From Lachnospiraceae bacterium (GTDB lineage: Bacteria > Bacillota > Clostridia > Lachnospirales > Lachnospiraceae), in the NCBI GenBank assembly GCA_902363835.1, contig CABJBM010000012.1, positions 1 to 64,000 on the forward strand: a stretch of DNA of 64,000 bases. The letters are read 5' to 3'. Positions within the stretch are counted from its first letter, which is position 1. Each line of letters opens with the position of its first letter. The notes under the pieces were generated by a model. The model searched no databases. It was not told the DNA's origin and saw only the letters and a program-made list of their open reading frames with translations. Below, one piece after another: positions 34,457 through 43,585 of this stretch. The position numbers were made by a program, and so were the translations under genes.

Positions 34457-35611
34457 CTAATAGCTTCCTTCTGTGTCAAATACCACACCGGTTCCTTCTT
34501 TTTTCCTGGATTCCCTGCGGCGCTTATTAAGCTCCTCCAGGAATAAGTCCTGGTCAAAGGGAATCTCCACTTCCCGCTTTAACCAGCTGGACAAATGCAT
34601 GGCGTTTGACAAGGTCAGTCCATTGATCCCCTCCACGCCTTCCGCAATCAGAGGTGTGCCATGAAGGATCTTCCCTGCAAATGCCTTTAAAACTCCCACA
34701 TGCTGTTCATTCTCTCCATCTGTCGTGACCTCTGTCACAATGCATTCCGGGGTGTCAAACCCGCCCTTTGCCGTTTTGCAGAAGGTGCGCTCGTTTTCCG
34801 CCAGCTTATGAAGCATGAGCTTGTTGTTTTCACAAACCAGCTTGCCCATTTCCAAAGTGATCTCAAACCGGTTGGTTCCCGGCGCATCTGCGGTGGTGGT
34901 GACAAAGACTCCTGTTGCCCCGTTTGGATATTCCATATAAGCCGTTACATCATCTTCCACTTCAATGTCATGCCATTTCCCGTTGTGGCAGAATGCCTGT
35001 ACCTTGCCGGGCATTCCGCAGATCCACTGGAGTAAATCCATGTTATGGGGACACTGGTTCAGCAGTACGCCGCCGCCTTCTCCATCCCAGGTGGCTCTCC
35101 AGCTTCCTGAGTCATAATAAGACTGGGTGCGGTACCAGTCCGTCACGATCCAGTTGACCCGTTTGATGGCTCCCAGTTCCCCGCCCGTTACAAGCTCATG
35201 CATTTTCCGGTAAATGCAGTTGGTCCTCTGGTTAAACATCATTCCAAAGACCATGCCGCTTTTTTCAGCCGCTTCGTTCATTTCCTGAACCTGCTTGGTA
35301 TACACTCCCGCAGGCTTTTCACACATCACATGCAGCCCATGGTTCATGGCATCAATGGTCAGTTCAGGGTGCTGGTAATGAGGCACTGCAATTAAGACCC
35401 CATCACATACACCTGCTGCGATCAGATCCTTTCCTTCCTCAAAAACAGCAACCGACTCCGGCAAATGCTCTTTTGCCCAGGTTCTTCTGCCTTCCTGGCG
35501 GTCTGCCACAGCCGTCACTTCCATCTCCGGAACCTTTCCCTCCAGAATGTTCTTTAAGTGGCCGCTCCCCATGTTTCCAATTCCAATAATACCCATTCTT
35601 ACCTTGTCCAT
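34457..35611 (-). CDS. Gfo/Idh/MocA-family oxidoreductase
   Basis: A 384-aa NAD(P)-dependent dehydrogenase: Rossmann start VRMGIIGIGNMGSGHLKNI, catalytic-type MCEKPAGVYTKQV near residue 97, and a C-terminal alpha/beta domain with LLNQCPHNMDLLQWICG (His-x-x-x-Asp). Family enzymes oxidise or reduce hydroxyls of sugars and cyclitols. It lies three bases after the next dehydrogenase gene, so the two are co-translated. Substrate not readable. Confidence 0.85.
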   Translation of the reverse strand: MDKVRMGIIGIGNMGSGHLKNILEGKVPEMEVTAVADRQEGRRTWAKEHLPESVAVFEEGKDLIAAGVCDGVLIAVPHYQHPELTIDAMNHGLHVMCEKPAGVYTKQVQEMNEAAEKSGMVFGMMFNQRTNCIYRKMHELVTGGELGAIKRVNWIVTDWYRTQSYYDSGSWRATWDGEGGGVLLNQCPHNMDLLQWICGMPGKVQAFCHNGKWHDIEVEDDVTAYMEYPNGATGVFVTTTADAPGTNRFEITLEMGKLVCENNKLMLHKLAENERTFCKTAKGGFDTPECIVTEVTTDGENEQHVGVLKAFAGKILHGTPLIAEGVEGINGLTLSNAMHLSSWLKREVEIPFDQDLFLEELNKRRRESRKKEGTGVVFDTEGSY

Positions 35612-35614
35612 GTT

Positions 35615-36634
35615 CTATCTCCCCTCATTTCTTGCGGAATCATAAATATCCATCATGGTGTAAAATGTATTCTGAACCGAGGCTAAGTCATTGAAATAAG
35701 CCTTTCCGTTTTCCAAACAATCATAAAAATCCCTGATACAGGCTTCGTGTCCGCTGCCCCAATAGGTTTTTCCCAAAAGGGAAGCCTTTTTCGCCTGCCA
35801 TACCACAGGCTCCTCCTGTGCCTCCGTCTGATACCAGACAGCATTTCCTTCTAGGCGGACGAACCCGTTTTCACATACTAGTTCCAGGAAAACCGGGGCA
35901 TCCACGGCATAAGCAGTGGTGGCATAAAAGCTGGCGCTTACCGGCTCAGCTCCTTGTGTAAAAGTCATATAGGCTTCAAGGGTATCCTCTACTTCAACAA
36001 TTCCCTTCAGATGGTGGTTGCTCATGGAAGCTTCCGTGCTCACAGGTTTTCCAAGCCAGGAAAGAAGCAGATCCAGAGCGTGAATGGATTGGTTGATTAA
36101 GGCCCCTCCTCCCTCTGTCTCAAGCTTTCCCCGCCATCCGCTTGACTCGTAATAGGGAGCATCCCTGTGCCAGGTCACAAAGGCTCTTCCGCCTTTTATC
36201 CTGCCAAGCCTTCCCTGGGCTAAAAGCTCATTTACCTTTTTTGTGGTTTCATTATACCGGTTCTGGAAACAGATGCCTAACCTTCCCCTGCTCTGCCCTG
36301 AAACCATTAAAAGCTCTTCAAACTGCTCTCTGCTTATGGCCGGCGGCTTTTCCATAAATACATGAAGGCCTTTCCTTAAGGCTGCCGCCGCCATGGGCAC
36401 ATGACAGTAATGGGGCGTGCAGATATGGACCACATCAAGCTCTTCCTTTTCAAACATTTCCTCCATGGATTCATAAGCCTTTGCATTTCCGGCCGTAAAG
36501 CGGGCCGAATATTCTTCTGCCCGTTCCAGGCGGATATCTGCCAGAGCACAGATCCTGACCTGTTTTATTTCATTCAGTACCATGGCGTGAACTCCCCCGA
36601 TGTTTCCGCAGCCGATTATCCCAACCCGAACCAT
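35615..36634 (-). CDS. Gfo/Idh/MocA-family oxidoreductase
   Basis: A 339-aa enzyme: VRVGIIGCGNIGGVHAMVL, FMEKPPAISREQFEE near residue 93, and LINQSIHALDLLLSWLG near 175. First gene of the three-gene operon, preceded by AGGAGG and a TATAAT (36682-36677 on the minus strand) without a good -35, so it probably needs the divergent AraC activator. Two dissimilar members side by side suggest oxidation at one carbon and reduction at another, as in inositol isomer interconversion; this is inference. Confidence 0.85.
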   Translation of the reverse strand: MVRVGIIGCGNIGGVHAMVLNEIKQVRICALADIRLERAEEYSARFTAGNAKAYESMEEMFEKEELDVVHICTPHYCHVPMAAAALRKGLHVFMEKPPAISREQFEELLMVSGQSRGRLGICFQNRYNETTKKVNELLAQGRLGRIKGGRAFVTWHRDAPYYESSGWRGKLETEGGGALINQSIHALDLLLSWLGKPVSTEASMSNHHLKGIVEVEDTLEAYMTFTQGAEPVSASFYATTAYAVDAPVFLELVCENGFVRLEGNAVWYQTEAQEEPVVWQAKKASLLGKTYWGSGHEACIRDFYDCLENGKAYFNDLASVQNTFYTMMDIYDSARNEGR

Positions 36635-36676
36635 GATTACCTCCTCTTTTCTTTTTGCTCATTCTGTGATAGATTT

Positions 36677-36739
36677 ATTATATACTGTTTTTAACGCAAT
36701 TTGTTTGCGCAGATTGACAAGAAGTATGCGCAAATTGTC
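36677..36739. promoter_or_regulatory. AraC-type direct repeats and activator-dependent promoter
   Basis: TGCGCAGATTGAC (36706-36718) and TGCGCAAATTGTC (36727-36739) are direct repeats exactly 21 bp apart, two helical turns. On the minus strand a TATAAT (36682-36677) lies downstream of them with no -35 hexamer. This is the usual geometry of an AraC-family activator site. Confidence 0.65.
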
Positions 36740-36756
36740 TATTTCAGGAGGAAGCC

Positions 36757-37602
36757 ATGAATAAGGAAAGCCCTTACCATTACAGCGAATTTTCCGAACC
36801 CTTCACTTGTGATTTTACCACCAGCCAAATGGCGGGAAACGTGGATTTTCACATGCATAACAGCCATGAAATCTATCTGCTCATAGATGGCCGTATCCAG
36901 TATTTCGTAGAAAATGCCTGCTACGATATGACCCCGGGAAGTCTGATCCTGTTTTCCAACCGGGAGATCCACAAGGCCATTAATAACACAAACCAGGCTT
37001 TTACCCGGCTGGTCATCCACGTAAACCCGGCCTTTATCCGCCCTTACTGCACTCCCAGCACCAATCTGCTGGGCTGTTTTCACCGGGAACCTGCCACAGG
37101 CAACCTGGTCCTGCTTTCAAAGGGGGAATACGAGCACCTGGTTTTTATGGCCAAAAGCCTTCATGAGGCAATAAAAAATCGCTGCACTTACGGCAGCGAT
37201 TTAACGGCAATGACCACATTAATCCAAATTCTGATTCTCATTAACAAAGCCTGGCAAAAGACAAGCTCTGCCAAAACAGCCCCAAAGCCTCACCGGGCTC
37301 AGGCGATCATGAGTTATATTGACAAAAACTTAACAACCCCTATGACCCTGGATTCCATTTCCCAGGCTCTTTCCCTTGATAAATATTATATCAGTCACTT
37401 ATTTAAATCTGAGACTGAAAGCAGCATTTTCCAGTACATTGTGGTAAAACGGGTGGCCCTGGCAAAAGAGCTTCTCTCCCAGGGGTATACGGTTTCAGAG
37501 GCCTGCCATTTATCGGGCTTTCATGATTATTCCAACTTCATCCGCACCTTCCGTCAGACTACCGGCTACACCCCCGGGCAATTCAAACGTTTGGGCCATT
37601 AA
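36757..37602 (+). CDS. AraC-family transcriptional regulator
   Basis: A 281-aa regulator with an N-terminal cupin (VDFHMHNSHEIYLLIDGRIQ, MTPGSLILFSNREIHKA) and a C-terminal pair of AraC helix-turn-helices (MTLDSISQALSLDKYYISHLF and VSEACHLSGFHDYSNFIRTF, ending TGYTPGQFK). AGGAGG precedes the ATG. It is divergent from the Gfo/Idh/MocA-isomerase operon and probably activates it through the repeats at 36706-36739. Its stop is only two bases from the stop of the convergent DUF6062-like gene. Confidence 0.88.
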   Translation: MNKESPYHYSEFSEPFTCDFTTSQMAGNVDFHMHNSHEIYLLIDGRIQYFVENACYDMTPGSLILFSNREIHKAINNTNQAFTRLVIHVNPAFIRPYCTPSTNLLGCFHREPATGNLVLLSKGEYEHLVFMAKSLHEAIKNRCTYGSDLTAMTTLIQILILINKAWQKTSSAKTAPKPHRAQAIMSYIDKNLTTPMTLDSISQALSLDKYYISHLFKSETESSIFQYIVVKRVALAKELLSQGYTVSEACHLSGFHDYSNFIRTFRQTTGYTPGQFKRLGH

Positions 37603-37604
37603 GC

Positions 37605-38363
37605 TTACCGCTGCTTATAGGCAGGATCTGCCGGATATCCGCCCCGTATCTTTTGCATCCCCCGCTGCAGGGCGTCCTTTGACTGCTTCCAGTCCGCATC
37701 CCGGTTTAAGTAATCAAATTTCTCAATGAACCAGTCAATATCCCCTGATACCCGCTCCATGTTCCGGTCCATAAGCCCAAAAATAACAGGGTAGAACTCT
37801 TTCCGCTCCCTGTCATTTAAATGCTCATCAGCCCCGCTGCATAAGTCTCCAAAGTGGTGGAGGCAGAATCCCCTGCTCTTTTCAAGCTTTTCCCGAAAGG
37901 CAGGATCCTTTTTGTATAAGTGGAAAAAGGTCACCACATACCGCTCATAGGTTTCGGAAAACCGGTCGCATATGTAGCAGGTCTTCTCCTTCCCCTGGAT
38001 CCAGGCGCTGACAGAATTGTGATTTCCCGCTTTTCCTGTGATCCGGTCCTTTAAGGAGGTTTTTCCGGGAACAAACTCCTTAAATTCCTCCTTCATTTCC
38101 TTTATGAGCTTTTTATAATAGGTTTTTAATATCCAGCCATTTCCCAGAGCATTGCCGTAATCAAACATTTTCTTTTGATGAATCCGGCAAAAACCTGTCC
38201 GGTCCGTGGCTTCTCTTGTGTCGCTCTCCATATAAGAAGCACAGGAACCTAATACAAAATCCATAAGCTCCTGTTCTGCTTTTCTCTCAAGAAAGCAGAA
38301 CAGGCACTCGTCATCCCTATCTATGGCGTCATTTAACGGTATCTCATATAACTTTTCCTTCAT
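37605..38363 (-). CDS. DUF6062-like cysteine-rich protein, function unknown
   Basis: A 252-aa soluble protein with regularly placed Cys and Cys/His pairs: CLFCFLERKAE (near 20), GFCRIHQKKMF (near 58), CYICDRFSETY (near 132) and GFCLHHFGDLC (near 168). The two CxxC and two FCxxH motifs could form two metal sites. I know it as a Lachnospiraceae family annotated DUF6062; no function is established. It lies three bases after the response-regulator gene and should be part of the same transcript, so a role in that signalling system or its output is possible. Confidence 0.65.
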   Translation of the reverse strand: MKEKLYEIPLNDAIDRDDECLFCFLERKAEQELMDFVLGSCASYMESDTREATDRTGFCRIHQKKMFDYGNALGNGWILKTYYKKLIKEMKEEFKEFVPGKTSLKDRITGKAGNHNSVSAWIQGKEKTCYICDRFSETYERYVVTFFHLYKKDPAFREKLEKSRGFCLHHFGDLCSGADEHLNDRERKEFYPVIFGLMDRNMERVSGDIDWFIEKFDYLNRDADWKQSKDALQRGMQKIRGGYPADPAYKQR

Positions 38364-38366
38364 CTC

Positions 38367-39056
38367 TTATACCTTGAACCGGTAGCCAACTCCCCATATC
38401 GTCTCAATATACTGAGGCTTGGCCGTATTGAATTCAATCTTTTCCCTGATCTTCTTAATATGGACCGTAACCGTGGCAATATCGCCAATGGATTCCATAT
38501 CCCATATTTTATTGAACAATTCTTCCTTTGTAAATACGTGGTTTGGATTCTGGGCCAGGAATGTTAAAAGGTCAAATTCCTTTGTAGTAAAGTTCTTTTC
38601 CTCTCCATTGACCCATACCCGCCTGGCTGTTTTATCGACTTTAAGGCCCCTGATCTCAATGATCTCATTGTCCGGCGCTCCGCTTCCGATCAGCCTTTCA
38701 TAACGGGCCAGATGGGCTTTCACACGGGCAACCATTTCGCTTGGACTGAAGGGTTTTGTGATGTAATCATCAGCCCCCAGGCCTAAGCCCCGGATCTTAT
38801 CGATATCTTCCTTCTTGGCGGAAACCATGATGATGGGGGTATTTTTTACTTCCCTGACCTTCCGGCATATTTCAAAGCCATCCACCCCCGGCAGCATCAG
38901 ATCCAGGATCACCAGATCAAAATCCTCATGAAGCGCCATATGAAGTCCTTCTTCCCCGTCGTTCTCAATCTCAACCTCAAATCCGCTCAGTTCCAGATAA
39001 TCCTTCTCCAGCTCTGCAATGCTTTCTTCATCTTCTACTATCAGAATTCTGCTCAT
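38367..39056 (-). CDS. OmpR/PhoB-type response regulator
   Basis: A 229-aa two-domain regulator. The receiver has the acidic pocket (VEDEES), phospho-acceptor Asp in LVILDLMLPGVDGF near residue 53, and KPFSPSEM. The C-terminal winged helix ends TVTVHIKKIREKIE and IETIWGVGYRFK. The start ATG overlaps the stop of the histidine kinase gene by four bases, so the order is kinase first, the reverse of the commoner arrangement. Targets unknown. Confidence 0.92.
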   Translation of the reverse strand: MSRILIVEDEESIAELEKDYLELSGFEVEIENDGEEGLHMALHEDFDLVILDLMLPGVDGFEICRKVREVKNTPIIMVSAKKEDIDKIRGLGLGADDYITKPFSPSEMVARVKAHLARYERLIGSGAPDNEIIEIRGLKVDKTARRVWVNGEEKNFTTKEFDLLTFLAQNPNHVFTKEELFNKIWDMESIGDIATVTVHIKKIREKIEFNTAKPQYIETIWGVGYRFKV

Positions 39057-40582
39057 TCCTGTAAAACCTCCTGGTATTTTCTCAAAACAAAATGTATCTC
39101 CGTTCCAATGCCTTCCTTGCTGGTGGCCCAGATCCGGCCTCCATGATCCTCAATAATCTTTTTAACAATAGACAAACCAATTCCGCTTCCGCCCTGAGCC
39201 GAATTTCTGGAAGAATCGGTGCGGTAAAACCGGTCAAAAATACTGGGCAGATCCTTTGCCGGAATACCTCTTCCGTTATCTTCAATCTCCACTTGGATAA
39301 AGTCTCCCACATCCTTGATCCGGATATTGATGATCCCGCTCTTCTTATCCATATATTTCACTGAATTGCTGACAATATTATTAATGACCCGGCGAAGCTG
39401 CTCAGCGTCGGCAATGACCACCACATCCTCATCCACGTAATTAAAGTATCCCAGCTCAATGCTCCGGTCCTCCATCTCAAGTCCCACTTCATCCACGCAG
39501 TCCCTGAAATAGCCTGCAACATTAATCTTGGAAAAGGTATAGGGAATCTTATTGGTGTCGATCTTCGAATAAAAGGTCAGTTCATCAATCAGCTTATCCA
39601 TGTCATTGGCCTTGTTGTAAATGGTGCGTATATAACGGTCCAGTTTTTCCGGTGAGGAAGCAACTCCATCCATGATTCCCTCCACATAACCTTTAATGGC
39701 TGTGATAGGAGTCTTTAAATCATGGGAAATATTACTGATCAGCTCCTTGTTCTCCTTATCGTACTCCACCTTTTCCTCTGCAGATTCTTTTAGGCGGATT
39801 CTCATCTCCTCAAAATCCTGGCAAAGCTGTCCGATCTCATCGTCATTCTCCACCTCAAGGGAGAAATCCAGATTTCCATCCCGTATCTTCTTGGTGGCAA
39901 TTTGAAGCCGCCCCAAGGGGCTTACCACAGACCGGTACACCCACATCATGAGAATGGCATCGGTAAACACGATGATCATAATGATGGCCATCAGCATTTC
40001 CGCCATCATGACCTTGATCTCTGGAAGAAGGCCGTTTACATTGGAAACAATGAACACACTCCCCTTGTCCCCATCAGGATAGAGAAAATCCATCTGCTTT
40101 ACCAGATGCTGTGTCTCCCCATCCAGATAAATGGCACCGTCAATGTTGCTGTCCATTTCATCGTATTTGGGAAGCTGGCCATAAAAGCCCTGGGTAATGT
40201 GGCTGTTCCCGTCAAAAATCAGGGAATCACCCTTTCGGACAATCATATAGGCATACTTAGACGCCAGATTGTCGTTAATCTTTGTCAAATAATCCGTATC
40301 CTGAAACTGCCCCGGGTCACTTTGAAGAATCTGGCTGATTTCCTTTTGCTCCGACCTGGTCAGACGGTTAAAAATCTGCAGGGAATTGCTTGACAAAAGA
40401 TCAATCTGTTCCGTTAAATTATAGGCTTTCCGGAACGCCTTCATCTGGTAATTGCTAAGCCCTGCAACCACTGCAAAGATCAGGGTCAGGGGGATTACCG
40501 TTATAATCAAAAATGCTACAACCAGACGGGTTCTTAATTTTAATTTCACTCTTCTCGTCTCTCCCATGCTCTGAAACTTCAT
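39053..40582 (-). CDS. Sensor histidine kinase
   Basis: A 509-aa membrane kinase. Two transmembrane helices (LVVAFLIITVIPLTLIFAVV near 25, and MLMAIIMIIVFTDAILMMWV near 190) flank an extracytoplasmic sensor of about 140 residues. HAMP is at about 210-265; the HisKA phospho-site is LISNISHDLKTPITAIKGY near 290. The HATPase domain carries N (INNIVSNSVKYM), DNGRGIP, FDRFYR and GSGIGLSI. It signals to the adjacent OmpR-type regulator. The ligand is not readable. The start is uncertain: no strong ribosome site precedes the ATG at 40582, and MGETRR or a GTG 36 bases in are alternatives. Confidence 0.88.
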   Translation of the reverse strand: MKFQSMGETRRVKLKLRTRLVVAFLIITVIPLTLIFAVVAGLSNYQMKAFRKAYNLTEQIDLLSSNSLQIFNRLTRSEQKEISQILQSDPGQFQDTDYLTKINDNLASKYAYMIVRKGDSLIFDGNSHITQGFYGQLPKYDEMDSNIDGAIYLDGETQHLVKQMDFLYPDGDKGSVFIVSNVNGLLPEIKVMMAEMLMAIIMIIVFTDAILMMWVYRSVVSPLGRLQIATKKIRDGNLDFSLEVENDDEIGQLCQDFEEMRIRLKESAEEKVEYDKENKELISNISHDLKTPITAIKGYVEGIMDGVASSPEKLDRYIRTIYNKANDMDKLIDELTFYSKIDTNKIPYTFSKINVAGYFRDCVDEVGLEMEDRSIELGYFNYVDEDVVVIADAEQLRRVINNIVSNSVKYMDKKSGIINIRIKDVGDFIQVEIEDNGRGIPAKDLPSIFDRFYRTDSSRNSAQGGSGIGLSIVKKIIEDHGGRIWATSKEGIGTEIHFVLRKYQEVLQE

Positions 40583-40730
40583 TTATAACGAAAAATTAAT
40601 ATTACATAGGGGTATTATAACACACATGGACAAGAGAATTTATAAAACAATTCTAAAATTTAAGACTTTGCTGCGAAATAACTGGATTTTATCATAAACT
40701 TTTCCAATTCCATCATTTTTTCATTGACAG

Positions 40731-40771
40731 CAAAAATGCTGTATCCTTTCTGCAATAAAAGGATACAGCAT
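40731..40771 (-). terminator. Terminator of the EIIA-fruK-dehydrogenase operon
   Basis: ATGCTGTATCCTTT (40736-40749) pairs perfectly with its complement (40758-40771); on the minus strand TTTTT follows. Confidence 0.85.
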
Positions 40772-40798
40772 ACATGGCTGTTAATATTTTGCCTTCAT

Positions 40799-42073
40799 TT
40801 ATAATTCCTTTGGATCTATTTCAAAATGATCAAAAAGAATCTTTTCCGCTTCCCCATTCCACAGCCCCTTATGAGCCTTACAGGATTCACTGAGTTTTTT
40901 AAACAGCGGATCAGTCTTTCCCTTTTCCTCAAAATCTTCTATTGCTGTCAAAGGCATTTCAAATTGTGTGTAGGTAAGTTTCTTTCCGCCGGGTATGGAA
41001 GGCAGATTCTTTGTGGCCTCTGCAATGCTGTCAATGCCTCCCACATGGGTGACCATAACAGCCGCTTCAATGGCACCTTCTGCTGACAGCTGATTGGCTT
41101 CCACCAGATCATCCGTATTGCCGCCGGTGGTTCCCATAATATGAGTGCTTGTATAGTGGCAGTTATAAAGATTGATTTCCGCCTTAAACTGGCTGTCTGA
41201 CGGACCGGCAAAGAAGTTCATGCAGCCATCAAAGGCCAGAAGTTTATCTCCCATCTCCACCACTTCTTTTACAGGGACATATACGAACACATCATCATAG
41301 CCCTGGCCATCGGTGATCTCCATCAGTTCAGAAATGGGATCAGCCATTTTATTTGTATTTACATAAAGAAGCTCAATTCCTCTTTCCTTTGCTGATTCTT
41401 CCGAGATCACTTCCCTTGCCCGGGCGATCCGGTCATCGCTGATGTCCGTAACCACAATCCTCTTTGGTTTATTTTTAAACTGAAGTCCATAGCTGACTGC
41501 TCCAAGTCCCATGGGACCGCAGCCGCCCATGATCAGGATGTTTCCATCCACCTTTGTTCCCATGGCATGATCATAATTTCTTTTATTAGTATGGTAGTTG
41601 GCATGAAATCCGCCTATGATGCAGCTCATAGGTTCTCCTAAAGATGCCTCAAAAAAGCTCTCCCCAGTGTATTCCAGCAGACACCCCAGTTCCATGACCT
41701 CATTTGGCATAATGCAGTAAGTACATGCACCTCCGCAAAACTCATAAGAATATCCTGGGGAATCCAGCTTTCCCATATAATTTAACGCAGGCTGCAGAGA
41801 AAATTTCTGTCCCGGCTGAAACTGATCCTGCCACTTTTTACCTACTTCTACAATCAGTCCTGAGCACTCATGACCAATGATCACCGGATTGGTATCTATG
41901 TTTTGAGGCGCTCTTTTATGCTTTTTCCCCTGTTTTACCAGCTTATAGGTAGACATGCAGATGCTGTCGCTCATGATTTTTACAAGAATCTCGTTTTCAC
42001 TGATCTGGGGAAGTTCAAACTCCTCCAGCCTTAAATCATCAGTACCATACATTCTTACCGCTTTTGTTTTCAT
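40799..42073 (-). CDS. Zinc-dependent medium-chain dehydrogenase, L-sorbose-1-phosphate reductase (SorE)-like
   Basis: A 424-aa MDR enzyme. Zinc/substrate region: SDSICMSTYKLVKQG, NPVIIGHECSGLIVEVG; co-factor loop ILIMGGCGPMGLGAVSYG with VVTDISDDRIARA. It resembles SorE of enteric sorbose operons through its full length (GHE..G.I..VGKKWQ, PGYSYEF, SCIIGGFHANYH, MNFFAGPSDSQFKA, GTTGGNTDD), which reduces L-sorbose-1-P to D-glucitol-6-P. In this operon with 1-phosphofructokinase and a PTS EIIA it may instead act on a mannitol- or hexitol-phosphate. I start at 42073 with GGAGGATGAA upstream. Confidence 0.8.
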   Translation of the reverse strand: MKTKAVRMYGTDDLRLEEFELPQISENEILVKIMSDSICMSTYKLVKQGKKHKRAPQNIDTNPVIIGHECSGLIVEVGKKWQDQFQPGQKFSLQPALNYMGKLDSPGYSYEFCGGACTYCIMPNEVMELGCLLEYTGESFFEASLGEPMSCIIGGFHANYHTNKRNYDHAMGTKVDGNILIMGGCGPMGLGAVSYGLQFKNKPKRIVVTDISDDRIARAREVISEESAKERGIELLYVNTNKMADPISELMEITDGQGYDDVFVYVPVKEVVEMGDKLLAFDGCMNFFAGPSDSQFKAEINLYNCHYTSTHIMGTTGGNTDDLVEANQLSAEGAIEAAVMVTHVGGIDSIAEATKNLPSIPGGKKLTYTQFEMPLTAIEDFEEKGKTDPLFKKLSESCKAHKGLWNGEAEKILFDHFEIDPKEL

Positions 42074-42110
42074 ATTTTCATCCTCCAACCTTATTCATCA
42101 ATTTTTACTC

Positions 42111-43040
42111 CTAAATTTCCAACAGCTGTACCTGCTTAACCAATTCATCTACCAGGCTGCGCTTGGGCGGCTTGGTTCCTATGCTGGTGACAGCGCCTGC
42201 CGAAGCTCCCATACATAAACGGATACAGGTTTCAATAGGAAGCTTTTCATTCCATCCGTAGGCCATGGCCGCTACCAGAGCATCTCCGGCTCCCACGGTT
42301 GAATGGGCTTTCACCCGAAGACCCGGGCACCGGTACCGTTTTTCCTTTGTTAAAAATATGGCTCCCATCTGGCCAAGTGAAATTGCAGCCATGACTGCTC
42401 CATGATCCAGAAGCTTTTCTCCCATGGAGACCAGCTCCTGCTCAGAAGCTCTGTAATCCAGCTGATAATGCCGCTCCAACTCTGAGCGGTTAGGCTTTAA
42501 CATATCAGGCGCCGCTTTCAGTGATTCAGAAAACAGGGGACCGTCCGCATCCAGCAAAACCTTTGCCCCTTTTCCATGAACCTGTTCCGTGATCCTGCGG
42601 TATATATCAGTGGGTATGCCTGCCGGTATGCTTCCGGCCAGAACAAACAGGGTATCAGGCTTTGCATAACCATCCAGCCTTTTAAGCAAGTCTTCCAGCT
42701 GTTCCTCTGACACTTCCGGCCCTGGTTCATTAAGCTCCGTTACTTCTCCCGCTTCTTCTACCACCTTCAGATTCGTTCTCGTCTCCCCTTTTACTTCCAC
42801 GAAATCTGTCTGAATGCCCTGATCAGCCAGAACCTGTTTGATGATGGTGCCGCTGGTTCCTCCCACAAAACCAGTGGCAATGCTTTCTCCTCCCAATTCC
42901 TTAATTGTTTTGGAAACGTTAATGCCCTTGCCTCCGGCATCCAGCTCCACACGTTTTATTCTGTTTAAATCCCCTCGTTCAAGCCTGTCAATATCCACGG
43001 TTTTATCAATGGCTGGATTCATGGTAACTGTAACGATCAT
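42111..43040 (-). CDS. fruK: 1-Phosphofructokinase / hexose-phosphate kinase of the PfkB family
   Basis: A 309-aa kinase: MIVTVTMNPAIDKTV is the FruK/LacC start, DAGGKGINVSKTIKELGG the first PfkB motif, LAGSIPAGIPTDIY, and STVGAGDALVAAMAYG the second motif with catalytic Asp. It should phosphorylate fructose-1-P (or tagatose-6-P, as LacC) to a bisphosphate that enters glycolysis. The start ATG overlaps the TAA of the EIIA gene (TAATG), so translation is coupled. Frames open upstream to 43091 were not used because AAAGGGG lies before 43040. Confidence 0.85.
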   Translation of the reverse strand: MIVTVTMNPAIDKTVDIDRLERGDLNRIKRVELDAGGKGINVSKTIKELGGESIATGFVGGTSGTIIKQVLADQGIQTDFVEVKGETRTNLKVVEEAGEVTELNEPGPEVSEEQLEDLLKRLDGYAKPDTLFVLAGSIPAGIPTDIYRRITEQVHGKGAKVLLDADGPLFSESLKAAPDMLKPNRSELERHYQLDYRASEQELVSMGEKLLDHGAVMAAISLGQMGAIFLTKEKRYRCPGLRVKAHSTVGAGDALVAAMAYGWNEKLPIETCIRLCMGASAGAVTSIGTKPPKRSLVDELVKQVQLLEI

Positions 43041-43507
43041 TAGGAACACCCCTTTCCTGTGAACATGGCATGAATCTCTTGTGCGCTGCACTTAGTAATC
43101 CGGTCCACATCCGCCGGATCTGCAAGGCATTCGGCAATGATGGAAAGTATTTCCAAATGCTCTTCTCCCGCTCCTGCGATTCCTATGACCAGCTTCACCA
43201 TTTCTCCGCCCCAGTCTGTTCCGTCAGGAAATACCATAACTGCAATGCCCGAGCGTTTGATTGCTTTTTTAGCTTCCTCCACGCCATGAGGAAGTGCAAT
43301 CCCATTGCCGATGTTAGTGGGAAATGTCAGCTCCCGCCGAAGCATTGCATCAATGTAGGATTCCTCCACACAGCCGCTTTGGCAAAGCATTTGACCCACC
43401 TCTCTTATGACCGCTTTCTTTTCTCCGGGTCTGCAATTTAAACGGATATTTTTAAGTTCCAGAAGTTCTGTATTTTTTTCTTCAATCTTTTTTCCGTATC
43501 CAAACAC
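43040..43507 (-). CDS. PTS EIIA component, mannitol/fructose type
   Basis: A 155-aa phosphocarrier of the PTS_EIIA_2 family: LKNIRLNCRPGEKKAVIREVG start, phospho-His in GNGIALPHGVEEAKK near residue 70, and VMVFPDG, IGIAGAGEEHLEIL. I choose the GTG at 43507 because AGGAGG lies eight bases before it and the EIIA domain then has normal length; the frame to 43693 would add 62 unmatched residues across the operator. Both EIICB genes downstream on the same strand lack an EIIA, so this protein probably serves them. First gene of the EIIA-fruK-dehydrogenase operon. Confidence 0.82.
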   Translation of the reverse strand: MFGYGKKIEEKNTELLELKNIRLNCRPGEKKAVIREVGQMLCQSGCVEESYIDAMLRRELTFPTNIGNGIALPHGVEEAKKAIKRSGIAVMVFPDGTDWGGEMVKLVIGIAGAGEEHLEILSIIAECLADPADVDRITKCSAQEIHAMFTGKGCS

Positions 43508-43585
43508 GCGCTTGCCCTCCTGTGTCAACTTTCTAAGTAAATTATAGGGTCTGCCTTCCCCCTTTTTCAACGAAAACAAAATGGC

